The translations under genes and the position numbers were made by a program. 51,611 nt of DNA from JAWBSP01 sp964632175 (GTDB taxonomy: Archaea > Hadarchaeota > Hadarchaeia > Hadarchaeales > JAWBSP01), in NCBI GenBank assembly GCA_964632175.1, contig CAZWBJ010000007.1, positions 1-51,611 on the forward strand, given 5' to 3'. Positions 37,916 through 46,366 of this stretch are shown here, one piece after another. Numbering within the stretch: position 1 is the stretch's first letter; every line of letters begins with the position of its first letter. A model generated the notes under the pieces. It was given only the letters and a program-made list of their open reading frames with translations. It made no database searches and had not been told where the DNA came from.

Positions 37916-39207
37916 GACTTTTCCTCCCTTTTAGGCCACTTCCTGACTTCGGTCAGGGTTCTCGCGAGAATCATCGTCTCCGGAGGAACATCCTCATAGA
38001 TCACCGCCCCGGGACCCACCGCAGCATACGGCCCTATCTTAACCCCGGGATTTATCATGCAGTTCACGCCGGTCTTGACATAGTCGGCGATGATGGTGCC
38101 CATCTTCCTCCTGCCCGTGCTCACCACCTCCCCCCCAACCTCCATCTTCACATCCTCCTCATCGAGTCTCAGGTTGGCGATGGTTGTTCCAGCCCCTAGG
38201 TTGCAGTAGCTTCCGATCACGCTGTCCCCCACGTATGAGAGATGAGCTATGTGGGTGTAATCCATGATGATGCTGTTTTTCACCTCCACCCCGTTTCCCA
38301 CCCTCACGTGGTCACATATGGTGGTGTAGGGGCGGATGAAGCAGTTGGGACCTATGTCACAGTTCCTGCCAATATATGTGGGACCCTCGATGTATGAGCC
38401 GGACCTTATCCTGGTTCCCTCCCCCACGTAAACGTTATCCCCGATGTATGCTCCGACCTCAATCTTGCCGTGGATTTCTCCCTTCTGCTTTTTGAGGAAA
38501 TATTCGTTGGCCGTCAGCAGGTCCCACGGCCTGCCCAAGTCCCCCCAGAGCTTCAGTTGAAAGGCAAAAATCTTCCTGCCCCAGTCCACGAGGTTCTGAA
38601 TGGAAGTGGTCAGCTCATACTCGCCCCTCTCCGACTTTGGGGTTTTCTTTATAGCCTCGAAAATCTCGCTGGTGAAGATATAAATCCCGGCGTTGGTGGT
38701 GCGCAGCTTGGTTTCGGTGGGTTTTTCAATGACCTTCACCACCTTCCCGTCCTCGAGCTGAATCACGCCAAACTGCTCCGGGTGGTCGACCTCGGCCACG
38801 GTCAGGCACCCCGCGAATCCGGGGCTTGATTTCATTTCCTCGTAGTAGGTCAGGAAAGAGTTAAAGGACTCCTGATCTGCGAAGATATCCCCGTTTATCA
38901 CTAAGAAATCCTCATCGCCCACAAAGGGCTGGGCCTTTGCAACCGCGTCGGCCGTACCGGCGAGTTCCTCCTGCAGGAGGTACTCTATCTTCACACCATA
39001 CTCCTTTCCATTCCTGTACCTCTCTTGGATCTGCTCTCTGCCAAAGCCCACCACCATCCCTATTTCCTTGAGACCTGCTTCCCTGAGGAGCTCTATTACC
39101 CGGTCTAGAGCAGGTTTTCCACCTACGGGCAGGAGGAACTTGGGTTTGGTGAAGGTGAGGGGCCGCATCCTTGTACCCAATCCCGCAGCTAGAATCACCG
39201 CCTTCAT
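37912..39207 (-). CDS. Bifunctional sugar-1-phosphate nucleotidylyltransferase/acetyltransferase (archaeal GlmU-like)
   Basis: A 431-residue two-domain protein. The nucleotidyltransferase half opens MKAVILAAGLGTRMRPLTFT then KPKFLLPVGGKP. The C-terminal part (from about 250) is a left-handed beta-helix of hexapeptide repeats (IGDNVYVGEGTRIRSGSYIE, YIGRNCDIGPNCFI). It should make UDP-N-acetylglucosamine from glucosamine 1-phosphate, product of the upstream GlmM. The start ATG 39207 has a good GGAGG ribosome site; the longer frame from 39267 is unlikely. Confidence 0.92.
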   Translation of the reverse strand: MKAVILAAGLGTRMRPLTFTKPKFLLPVGGKPALDRVIELLREAGLKEIGMVVGFGREQIQERYRNGKEYGVKIEYLLQEELAGTADAVAKAQPFVGDEDFLVINGDIFADQESFNSFLTYYEEMKSSPGFAGCLTVAEVDHPEQFGVIQLEDGKVVKVIEKPTETKLRTTNAGIYIFTSEIFEAIKKTPKSERGEYELTTSIQNLVDWGRKIFAFQLKLWGDLGRPWDLLTANEYFLKKQKGEIHGKIEVGAYIGDNVYVGEGTRIRSGSYIEGPTYIGRNCDIGPNCFIRPYTTICDHVRVGNGVEVKNSIIMDYTHIAHLSYVGDSVIGSYCNLGAGTTIANLRLDEEDVKMEVGGEVVSTGRRKMGTIIADYVKTGVNCMINPGVKIGPYAAVGPGAVIYEDVPPETMILARTLTEVRKWPKREEKS

Positions 39208-39209
39208 CC

Positions 39210-40538
39210 TTATCCCTCCTTTGTTGTTAATATCCGAACAGTCCTCTGCATGTATTCCCTTACCCACTCCTCCCTCTCCCCCTCCACCGTTATTCGAATG
39301 AGGGGCTCAGTCCCAGAGGGTCTCACCAGAATCCACCCCTCGGGAAGGGAGACTCTAATTCCATCGACCATCGACAGGTCTCCGCCCATTTCCTTTGCCG
39401 CCGCCATGAACTCTTTCATGGCAGCTTCCTTTTTTGCATCTGGGCAGGGTATTTTTTTACGTTGCATCACATACTGTGGCAGCTCGTCCACCATTTCCGA
39501 GAGTGGTTTCCCCGCTTCGAGCATCTTCAGGAGAACCACTGCTCCCAAGGGTCCGTCGGGGGCAAAATGGATCCTAGGGAAGATCCAAGCGCCACAGGGT
39601 TCGCCGCCGAAGGTGGCCTCATTTTCCCTGCAGGCTAGTGCAACATTAACATCCCCCACCTTGGTTCTGATCACCCTCCCCCCCTTCTCCTCGACCACCT
39701 TCTCGACCACCCTCGAGGCATCAACGGTGGTAACCACGGTCCCCCCGGCCCCCTCCTGTCCAGCGACCAAGGCTAGCAACTTGTCTTGATCCACAACCCT
39801 CCCCCTTTCGTCCACCGCCACCACCCTGTCCGCATCCCCGTCGTGGGCGATCCCTAAATCGGCACCGGAGTTCCTCACCTCCTCCGCCAGCTCCCCCAGA
39901 TTTTCTGGAACCGGTTCGAGGCCCCTTCCCGGGAAGCCGTCCGGATGTGAATGGAGGGCTACCACCTCGCATCCTAACTCCCTCAGCAGGAGTGGCGTGA
40001 CCAAGCTTGCCGCGCCGTTCCCGCAATCTACCACCACCTTAAATTTTTCTTGGAGCGAAAACCGTCGGAGGATTTCCTCAAAGTACGCGGACAGAATCTC
40101 CACCCTCCTCCCCCTACCTACCCTAAACCATTCCGCCCCCCTAGGATTTTCTTGGAGGATCTTTTCGATTTCCCTCTCCTGTTCTGGTGTGAACGCCATT
40201 CCCTCCTCGGACCAGAACTTCACCCCATTGTACTCAGGAGGGTTATGGGAGGCTGTTACCATGGCCCCGGCGTCGGCCCCCAGCAGCTTGGTGGAGAACG
40301 CGAGCACGGGTGTGGGGACCACTCCGGCTTCAAGCACTTCGCATCCCCCGGATAAAACTCCCGAAACCAAGGCAGCCTGAAGAGCCTCCCCGCTGGTTCT
40401 GGTATCCCTCCCCACTAGGACTTTACCCCTTCCCCCGAGGAAGGAAGAGAGAGCCCTGCCGAGTCTTAAGAAAAGATCCGGGGTAATCCCTTCCTTCCAA
40501 GCCCCCCTGACCCCCGAGGTCCCGAAGAGCCTAGTCAC
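39210..40538 (-). CDS. glmM: Phosphoglucosamine mutase/phosphomannomutase
   Basis: A 442-residue alpha-D-phosphohexomutase. It begins LFGTSGVRGAWKEGITPDL, has the phosphoserine loop AMVTASHNPPEYNGVKFW (near 92-109), the magnesium loop AHDGDADRVVAVD (near 236) and the sugar loop FGGEPCGAWIFP. The C-terminal phosphate-binding RPSGTEPLIRIT is intact. Adjacent to a GlmU-like gene, it most likely converts glucosamine 6-phosphate to 1-phosphate. Its start overlaps the S3Ae stop by 8 bp. Confidence 0.94.
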   Translation of the reverse strand: MTRLFGTSGVRGAWKEGITPDLFLRLGRALSSFLGGRGKVLVGRDTRTSGEALQAALVSGVLSGGCEVLEAGVVPTPVLAFSTKLLGADAGAMVTASHNPPEYNGVKFWSEEGMAFTPEQEREIEKILQENPRGAEWFRVGRGRRVEILSAYFEEILRRFSLQEKFKVVVDCGNGAASLVTPLLLRELGCEVVALHSHPDGFPGRGLEPVPENLGELAEEVRNSGADLGIAHDGDADRVVAVDERGRVVDQDKLLALVAGQEGAGGTVVTTVDASRVVEKVVEEKGGRVIRTKVGDVNVALACRENEATFGGEPCGAWIFPRIHFAPDGPLGAVVLLKMLEAGKPLSEMVDELPQYVMQRKKIPCPDAKKEAAMKEFMAAAKEMGGDLSMVDGIRVSLPEGWILVRPSGTEPLIRITVEGEREEWVREYMQRTVRILTTKEG

Positions 40539-41094
40539 CGGGGAGTGCCAAGAGCTTGGATTTGTGAATTTCTATCCTCCTGATGGGGCAGTACTTTTTC
40601 ACTTCCTTGTAGATGTCCATGGCCAGCTTGCCCAGAACCATCTCCTGCACAAACTGGTCGAAGGTTCTCTCTCCCGCCCTGGTGGAGATAAACTTCACCA
40701 TCTCTTTCCTGATGGCCCTCTCCACGGAACTCTTAATCTTCCGCTGGGTCAAAACCACCGAACTGATCCTGAGAGTGTAATTATCCTTAGTTCGGACGGT
40801 GAGGATGCTTTGAATCTTGGAAAGCCTCCTCCTAACAAAGCTCCTGAAGTAATCGTACATCGCTTCATGCCCGCAGAAGAAGGTCGAAGCCTTGCCCTCC
40901 GAGACGTCCATGATCTTGAACTTCAGTTTGATGTAACCCTTCGAGATGTCCTGCGTGAGATCCGCCAGCGAGACCTCCAGTACCCTGCCCACCACCTTTT
41001 TTTCGTCCGAGGCTATGGTCTCCCCCACTTTCTGCCCTCCGAAGTATGGGGGGGCAAGGACCTCGATCCACTTCTTCTCCTTCCACTCCTTCAC
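40531..41094 (-). CDS. rps3ae: Ribosomal protein S3Ae (eS1)
   Basis: A 187-residue eS1 protein. Family blocks are KKWIEVLAPPYFGGQKVGET, GRVLEVSLADLTQD, KLKFKIMDVSEGKASTFFCG and RRRLSKIQSILTVRTKDNYT. It is archaeal/eukaryotic-specific and belongs to the small subunit. It overlaps serS by 4 bp and glmM by 8 bp. Confidence 0.96.
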   Translation of the reverse strand: MKEWKEKKWIEVLAPPYFGGQKVGETIASDEKKVVGRVLEVSLADLTQDISKGYIKLKFKIMDVSEGKASTFFCGHEAMYDYFRSFVRRRLSKIQSILTVRTKDNYTLRISSVVLTQRKIKSSVERAIRKEMVKFISTRAGERTFDQFVQEMVLGKLAMDIYKEVKKYCPIRRIEIHKSKLLALPGD

Positions 41095-42563
41095 TCCACC
41101 ACCTTGGGTACCTCAGACATTTCCCCCATCCTTTCCTTTATGATTTCCGGCCATTTCTCCCTCTCCAAACCGTGCTGGGCGAGGAAAGCCACTGCCCACC
41201 TGGAAATCCCAAACCCGCAACATCCCGTCCAGATCTCCCTGTTCTTGGCCTCCTTTATCCGGAAGCTCTTGACGAACTTGTCCATGTGCACGTTGTACGA
41301 GCCCACCTCCGTCCAGTCATTCTTGTAGGGTAGATAGATTTCCACATCGTATGTCGCCACCACCCCCCTATGTCTCTCCACTCCCTCCCTCAGATAAAAG
41401 GGCGTGGCTTCAAGCACCCTCCATCTCAGTTCAAGTTCCTCCGCCAGTTTCACCGTCCTTTCTAGAACCTCGTCTCTTATTTTTACCACCTCTTCCGGCT
41501 CCCCGAGATAAACCAGCTCCACCCTCCTGAACTCCTGCGTTCTCAGCAGACCCTCCACCCCCCCTCCCTCCCACCTATAGGTCCACCCGCTGCGGTCGAA
41601 GATTTTTACAGGAAGATCCTCCAGCCTCACCGTCTTGCCGGAAAAAATTTCGTAGAAGGGCTCGCACTGGGCGGGGGCCAGCACGTAGGAGGGGGACTTG
41701 ATCACCTTATCGAGCTCCTCCTGTGGTAGCCTCTTGGTTAGCCTGAGCTTGGTTTTAAACTCCTCGAACAAGTCGGGGTTCCGGGGAGGGGGGCAGACAT
41801 AAAACATGCCCTCGGGAACGGCGTCCAGATACCCTGGCATTTTCTGCATCACTTGGAGTGGGATGAGTTTTGGGAACATGGCTTCTTGGAAACCCATGGG
41901 TTGCGCCACCTTCTCCACCACCAGATCCTCCATGAGCCTCACAAGGGAGGCCAGAGGCCCAAGCAGAATCCACTGTCCCCTTCCCGGGAACTCCCTCATC
42001 CATCCCCGCTCCCTAGCCAGCCCGCATGGATCCTCCCTGAAGGTGATTTCTGCCCGCCCCCCCTCTCTCACCACAGCGGGAGCGAACGGTTGAACCTCTT
42101 TTACCATGAGAGCAGAAAGTACCCTGTCCACCACCCTGTTCCTGATGTCCCTCTCGCTCAGCTCTAGGAAGCGGAGCTCTACCCCCTCGGGTCTCTCCCC
42201 GATTTCGCACGGCAGGCCTCTTAGAGCCAGCTCCGAGGCCCGCAGGTTGGGAACGAAGATTTTATATTCCTCCGCCCGGAGTCCCCTCACCCCTATTCTA
42301 AGCTTCCCCAGTTCCTCGGCAAGCTTCTTGGCAATCCTGAGGAGACCATCGTGGGCCCTCACGTAGCCTCCCGAGGTGAGCCTGAGCTTCAGCTTGTTCC
42401 CCTCGAGCCTCCACTCCTCGAGCCGGCAGGCCTCTCCCTCCCTCCCGGCTGGTGCGCCCTTGAGGAGTAGGGGTTCACATGCCTTCAAAATCTCACCCAC
42501 TTGGCCGACCAGCGTCTCTGCAGGTTTGCTGAATTCAATCTCCCCCTTCAGCTCGAATTTCAT
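41091..42563 (-). CDS. serS: Seryl-tRNA synthetase, methanogenic (type 2) form
   Basis: The 490-residue protein is the rare archaeal SerRS. Its N-terminal domain (to about 165) differs from the coiled coil of bacterial SerRS. The class II core shows EKVAQPMGFQEAMFPKLIPL, APAQCEPFYEIFSGKT and the zinc-ligand cysteine region. Motif 3 lies at TGCCGFGISRWAVAFLAQHG near the end. It charges tRNA-Ser, whose seryl form can feed phosphoserine metabolism. Its presence along with SepCysS matches the methanogen-like translation toolkit. It overlaps pcc1 and rps3ae by 4 bp each. Confidence 0.94.
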   Translation of the reverse strand: MKFELKGEIEFSKPAETLVGQVGEILKACEPLLLKGAPAGREGEACRLEEWRLEGNKLKLRLTSGGYVRAHDGLLRIAKKLAEELGKLRIGVRGLRAEEYKIFVPNLRASELALRGLPCEIGERPEGVELRFLELSERDIRNRVVDRVLSALMVKEVQPFAPAVVREGGRAEITFREDPCGLARERGWMREFPGRGQWILLGPLASLVRLMEDLVVEKVAQPMGFQEAMFPKLIPLQVMQKMPGYLDAVPEGMFYVCPPPRNPDLFEEFKTKLRLTKRLPQEELDKVIKSPSYVLAPAQCEPFYEIFSGKTVRLEDLPVKIFDRSGWTYRWEGGGVEGLLRTQEFRRVELVYLGEPEEVVKIRDEVLERTVKLAEELELRWRVLEATPFYLREGVERHRGVVATYDVEIYLPYKNDWTEVGSYNVHMDKFVKSFRIKEAKNREIWTGCCGFGISRWAVAFLAQHGLEREKWPEIIKERMGEMSEVPKVVE

Positions 42564-42805
42564 ATTTTCAGGACCCTTTGGACCACGAGAGCGCAGGCCA
42601 GGAGGTCATCTATGGTTGCCGCGAGAGTTTCAGGCCTTCCCCTCATCTCTATCTCGGTGATCACCTTCCTTCCCACGTTGTAGGTGTGTATTTTCATCCC
42701 TCTAGGTGCTTCTCGATTGCAGGGCTCCAAGGCGGACGCCACCGCCACCGCCCTCCGCTCATCCTCCTCCCACCAGCCTATCCTCGCCCGAATTTTCACC
42801 ACCAC
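42560..42805 (-). CDS. pcc1: KEOPS complex subunit Pcc1
   Basis: An 81-residue Pcc1. It has the helix ERRAVAVASALEPCNREAPR and the end block AATIDDLLACALVVQRVL. Pcc1 dimers scaffold the KEOPS complex, which makes the t6A modification on tRNAs decoding ANN codons. Bud32 of the same complex is encoded at 45062-45730, but Kae1 and Cgi121 are not in the window. It overlaps the DHH gene by 47 bp and serS by 4 bp. Confidence 0.92.
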   Translation of the reverse strand: MVVKIRARIGWWEEDERRAVAVASALEPCNREAPRGMKIHTYNVGRKVITEIEMRGRPETLAATIDDLLACALVVQRVLKI

Positions 42806-44159
42806 TTAAAAACTTTTGCAATTTGGAGAGAAAACTCTCCACCTTGTTCTTTGGGATGTAGGCGGCGCCTGATGCCTCGTGCCCCCCTCCCATCCCTCCT
42901 ACTGCCCTCGCACTCATCCCGAGAGCCCATCCTATATTATATTTTCTTTCTGCGAGCTGCGAAACTCTGCCCGAGACTTTAACCTGCGGTCCTGAATCCA
43001 CCAAACCAATTGCGGGCAGATCGGGGGGTAGAATTCCCGACTCTAAGGCAAGGGACAGAACCTCGCCCGCCATGGTTGCGCTCACAGGCATGTAGAGATA
43101 TCTCATGGTTGGCATGGTTTTTACGGCTTCTGAATGGGAGCTTAGCCACTGCAGTGCCGAGAGGATTTTTTTCGAGTACTCCAAAAACTCCTTCCACGCT
43201 TGGAGACTGAGAGAGGAATCCCCCGCCAGCCTTCCAAACGCGAGTTCCGGTCTCTCTGCCATGCCACAGACCTGAGCGATAACCGCTTCCTCATGAATGT
43301 ATCCGTGGGCCATGTATACAGGTCCCCACAGAATATCTCGGATTTTTTGGGGGTAGGGGCAGGAGGAGAGAACCGCTTCCAGTGCCTTCTCCTCCTCCAC
43401 CTGTTCCAGAGTTGTGGAACGGTCCAAACCCAGACGCTCGAGGATGGACATACAGGACTTCTCATCTCCAGAGATTCCTGGGAGGTAGGGTCGGATGGAA
43501 TAGTAGAGGGCATCAAAAAGAGGAATGTTTCTCCCCACCAACCTAAGGCCCTCCTTTCGTTTCAAAAAACCCTCTTCCAAGATTCTTTCTATCAGTTGCT
43601 GGTTTGCTCCCACAAAGTGTCCGTTCACCTCCTGGCGATCTCCCAGAGCACCGACCACGGCCAGCCAGGCCAACCGCTTCAGGCTCCTCTCCAACCTCTC
43701 CACTACAAGGTACACGAGGCCCGCCGTGCTGATTTCCCTTCCACCATCCACGCCGACGAGATGCGGGTTGAGGTAGGAGAGGGAGGGATGAGCTAGAGGT
43801 TGCCCCTGATGGTGATCTATCACCACTGTCTGGTGCCCGGTCTGGAGCAGGCACTTCTGTATGGCATCCACCTCGCTTCCACCTTGGTCGAGGAACACTA
43901 TGAGTTTCCTTTTTTCCTCCGCTTCCGCCAGCCTTATCATGTCCCTTGTTCCGAAGGGTCCCGTAAACCTGAGGTGAAAAGGAGTGTCTTGGAGGCGGAG
44001 GAAGGAGACAAGGAGAAGGGCGGAGACTATCCCATCCGCATCTCCGTGGGTGAAGATTTCCACCTCCAGCTTTCCAATCCTTTCCCTGAAGAAATCGGCG
44101 GTTTCGCTGGCCGCCTGCTCCAGCTTACTTAGCGAGGAGGGCTGCACGCTCTCTTTCAT
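42759..44159 (-). CDS. RecJ-like DHH-family phosphoesterase
   Basis: A 466-residue DHH/DHHA1 protein. Motif I is FTHGDADGIVSALLLVSF (near 36-53), motif II FLDQGGSEVDA, motif III the DHH signature VVIDHHQGQPLAHP (near 114), and the DHHA1 domain ends with GMGGGHEASGAAYIP. All acidic and histidine metal ligands are present. Archaeal relatives (GAN/RecJ) act in replication as exonucleases bound to GINS or in RNA decay. It lies between pcc1 and rps15 and overlaps both, so expression with ribosomal genes is likely. Confidence 0.92.
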   Translation of the reverse strand: MKESVQPSSLSKLEQAASETADFFRERIGKLEVEIFTHGDADGIVSALLLVSFLRLQDTPFHLRFTGPFGTRDMIRLAEAEEKRKLIVFLDQGGSEVDAIQKCLLQTGHQTVVIDHHQGQPLAHPSLSYLNPHLVGVDGGREISTAGLVYLVVERLERSLKRLAWLAVVGALGDRQEVNGHFVGANQQLIERILEEGFLKRKEGLRLVGRNIPLFDALYYSIRPYLPGISGDEKSCMSILERLGLDRSTTLEQVEEEKALEAVLSSCPYPQKIRDILWGPVYMAHGYIHEEAVIAQVCGMAERPELAFGRLAGDSSLSLQAWKEFLEYSKKILSALQWLSSHSEAVKTMPTMRYLYMPVSATMAGEVLSLALESGILPPDLPAIGLVDSGPQVKVSGRVSQLAERKYNIGWALGMSARAVGGMGGGHEASGAAYIPKNKVESFLSKLQKFLSGGENSGEDRLVGGG

Positions 44160-44517
44160 ACTTCCAATCCTTAGGTAGCTTTCCTTTCCTAATGTAGTAC
44201 CTGGCGAGGGCGTTGATTTTTCCCTCCACTATCTCAAGGGCCCTGAGGCTGCGGAAGTCCTTCCGGTGCTTCGAGAGGTGGTTGAGCAACCTAACCGCCT
44301 TCTGGAGCAGATTGGCTAGATCCTCCGGTACCCCCCTCCTCACCTTGAGCTCCTCCAGAATCTCCCCCAAGCTTTTCCCCGTTGCCTTTTTGATATCTCC
44401 CACCCCATACTGGTCCCTGAGGATGAGCCCTATCCTGCTCGGCGGGTTTCCCTCCCTGCTGAGCTTCTCGACCAGTCTGTACACCTGCTTTCCGGTTATT
44501 TCCTCTTCCCCTTTCAA
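44125..44517 (-). CDS. rps15: Ribosomal protein S15 (uS15), N-terminally short
   Basis: A 130-residue uS15 with SREGNPPSRIGLILRDQYGV, EDLANLLQKAVRLLNHLSKH and the terminal RYYIRKGKLPKDWKYE, all typical of the archaeal form. Archaeal S15 is usually about 150 residues with an Arg-rich N-terminus (MARMHARRRG-like). Here the frame begins directly at the helix corresponding to the SPEEVEELV region, so that basic tail is missing. It overlaps rdgB by 4 bp, leaving no room for an upstream extension in frame. Confidence 0.93.
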   Translation of the reverse strand: MKGEEEITGKQVYRLVEKLSREGNPPSRIGLILRDQYGVGDIKKATGKSLGEILEELKVRRGVPEDLANLLQKAVRLLNHLSKHRKDFRSLRALEIVEGKINALARYYIRKGKLPKDWKYERERAALLAK

Positions 44518-45071
44518 CCCTTGCTCACCAGCCAGCTGAAGAAACTTCTCAGCGCCCTCCCCCTGTGGGAAAGCTTATTTTTCTCGTGGAGGGGGAGCTC
44601 GGCGAAGGTCCTGTTCTCTCCCTCTGGGATGAAGATAGGATCGTATCCGAACCCTCCCTCGCCTCTTATCTCCGTGGAGATCCTACCCTTAACCACCCCC
44701 GTAAAGACGAAGACTTCGGTGCTGCTCCGGCAGTATCCCACGGTCGACCTGAACTCCACTCTTCGGTTCTCCACCCCCTCCATGAGCTTGAGGATTCCCT
44801 CGTTTCCTAGGGTTTTGAAAACGTAACTCGAGAAGGGTCCGGGGAAGCCCCCCAGCGACTCCACGAAAAGCCCAGAGTCCTCCACGAAGCAGGGGCGCTT
44901 GAGCATGGCGAAGGCCTGCTGGGCTCCCACTCTGGCTATATCCTCCAAGTTTTCTGATTGGATTTCTAGGTAGGGAAGCGGGACGTGCTCCAGCTCTATC
45001 CCGAACTCCTTCACCAACTCCTGGGCCTCCCTGAACTTCCCCTCATTAGTGGTGACGAAGCTCAGCGCCAC
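44514..45071 (-). CDS. XTP/dITP diphosphatase (RdgB/HAM1 family)
   Basis: A 185-residue protein from GTG 45071. It opens LSFVTTNEGKFREAQELVKE, has CFVEDSGLFVESLGGFPGPF with the catalytic-site residues, then GEGGFGYDPIFIPEG and NKLSHRGRALRSF. It removes pyrophosphate from non-canonical purine triphosphates. The GTG start overlaps the end of bud32 by 10 bp; the ATG at 45191 would add 40 residues inside bud32 and is unlikely. Confidence 0.94.
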   Translation of the reverse strand: MALSFVTTNEGKFREAQELVKEFGIELEHVPLPYLEIQSENLEDIARVGAQQAFAMLKRPCFVEDSGLFVESLGGFPGPFSSYVFKTLGNEGILKLMEGVENRRVEFRSTVGYCRSSTEVFVFTGVVKGRISTEIRGEGGFGYDPIFIPEGENRTFAELPLHEKNKLSHRGRALRSFFSWLVSKG

Positions 45072-45730
45072 GCTCTCTCCTCCTTGGGGATGTATCTTCC
45101 ACGTTTGCTTATCTCCTCCGCTCTTTTTATGATTTCCTCTGCCCCGCTTCCATACTCTCTCCGGTATCCCTCCAAGACGTAGCGGTAGCACTCCCGGGCT
45201 ATCCTGAAGTGGGTGCTCTCAAGCGCCCTCCTGCACAGGTGAAGATCCACCCCTCTAGCCTCCAAGGATGAGTTGTGCTCGCTGAGCCCGAAGTCCAGCA
45301 GGTAGATTTTTCCTTCCCTCAGGATCATGTTGGAGGTGGTCAGATCGCCGTGTACTATTCCCGCGCGGTGAAGCCTTGCTATCGTCCTTCCTAGCTCTGT
45401 GCACACCTTTCTCCTCTCCTCCTTCTTCATTCTTGCGAGGGCTTCCTTGAGCCTCTCCCCCTCCACGAATTCCATGACCAGCTTCATCTCCTTCCTGTCC
45501 ACCAGGAAGACGGCGGGCGTGTGAACCCCCGCCTCCTTAGCCTCGGAGAGAAGGCGGGCCTCGAGAGCAGTCCTGGAGCTCCTCAGCCTCCGATCTATTT
45601 CTTCCACCCGGTAGGGCTTGGGGATGCGCTCCTTCACCACCACTTTCCCCTCCCCATAGCCGAAGAGCTCCCTGAATTCCTGAAGATAGAGGTTGGCCTC
45701 CGCACCCTTCTTTATAAGCAGGGGTGACAC
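45062..45730 (-). CDS. bud32: KEOPS complex kinase/ATPase Bud32 (stand-alone)
   Basis: A 222-residue Bud32/PRPK atypical kinase. It opens LLIKKGAEANLYLQEF, has VVVKERIPKPYR with the ATP lysine, MEFVEGERLKEAL, the catalytic loop GIVHGDLTTSNMIL and the metal-binding LLDFGLSEHN. The C-terminus SKRGRYIPKEERAWR is the family basic tail. In many euryarchaea Bud32 is fused to Kae1; here it is separate. It heads the minus-strand unit running through rdgB, rps15, the DHH gene, pcc1, serS and rps3ae. Confidence 0.95.
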   Translation of the reverse strand: MSPLLIKKGAEANLYLQEFRELFGYGEGKVVVKERIPKPYRVEEIDRRLRSSRTALEARLLSEAKEAGVHTPAVFLVDRKEMKLVMEFVEGERLKEALARMKKEERRKVCTELGRTIARLHRAGIVHGDLTTSNMILREGKIYLLDFGLSEHNSSLEARGVDLHLCRRALESTHFRIARECYRYVLEGYRREYGSGAEEIIKRAEEISKRGRYIPKEERAWR

Positions 45731-45760
45731 GAATTTTTACTCCTGCGCACATTAATCCCA

Positions 45761-46366
45761 ATGAAAGCGGTGCTCTTCGATTTAGATGGGGTCTTGGTGG
45801 AATCGGTGGACGTGTGGCTCTCGGCCTTCAACGACACCCTCCGGGAGCTAGGTCTCCCTTCAATTTCGAGGGAGGAATTTATAAAGAAACACTGGGGGAA
45901 AAGCACCGTGGAAAACTTTCGCTCCATGGGGCTGGGGATGGAGGCCGTTCTCCGATGCTGGAGGAAATACCTCGACCGGCTCCACGAGATCAAGCTCTTT
46001 CCGGCCTCTAAAAAGGTGCTGAGAGAGGTCAGGAAAAAGTACAAAACGGCACTGGTCACCAACACGCCCAAGGAGGGGGTGGAAAGTCTGCTGCGAAGGC
46101 TTGGGATTCTAGACTCTTTTGACCTGATAGTCACGGGCGACGATGTCAGGGAGGGAAAGCCTTCACCGGAAATCGTTTTACTTGCCTGCGAGAGGCTTGG
46201 GATCTCCCCAGCCGAGGCCCTGTTGGTTGGAGATACTCAGTCGGATGTGGAAGCCGGGAGGAGAGCGGGATGCAGGGTGGTGGGGATCGGAATTGAGGCC
46301 GATTTCACCATAAAAAATATAGCCGAGCTGGAACCACTGCTGGCGAGGGTTGACCCGTGCACCTGA
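45761..46366 (+). CDS. HAD-superfamily phosphatase (phosphoglycolate phosphatase-like)
   Basis: A 201-residue HAD hydrolase. Motif I is VLFDLDGVLVES (Asp7 and Asp9), motif II ALVTNTPKEG, motif III lysine REGKPSPEI and motif IV LLVGDTQSDVEAG. The cap is helical (subclass I). The substrate cannot be told. It is divergent from bud32 with 30 bp between starts, and overlaps the dehydrogenase gene by 10 bp, so the two probably act in one pathway. Confidence 0.9.
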   Translation: MKAVLFDLDGVLVESVDVWLSAFNDTLRELGLPSISREEFIKKHWGKSTVENFRSMGLGMEAVLRCWRKYLDRLHEIKLFPASKKVLREVRKKYKTALVTNTPKEGVESLLRRLGILDSFDLIVTGDDVREGKPSPEIVLLACERLGISPAEALLVGDTQSDVEAGRRAGCRVVGIGIEADFTIKNIAELEPLLARVDPCT

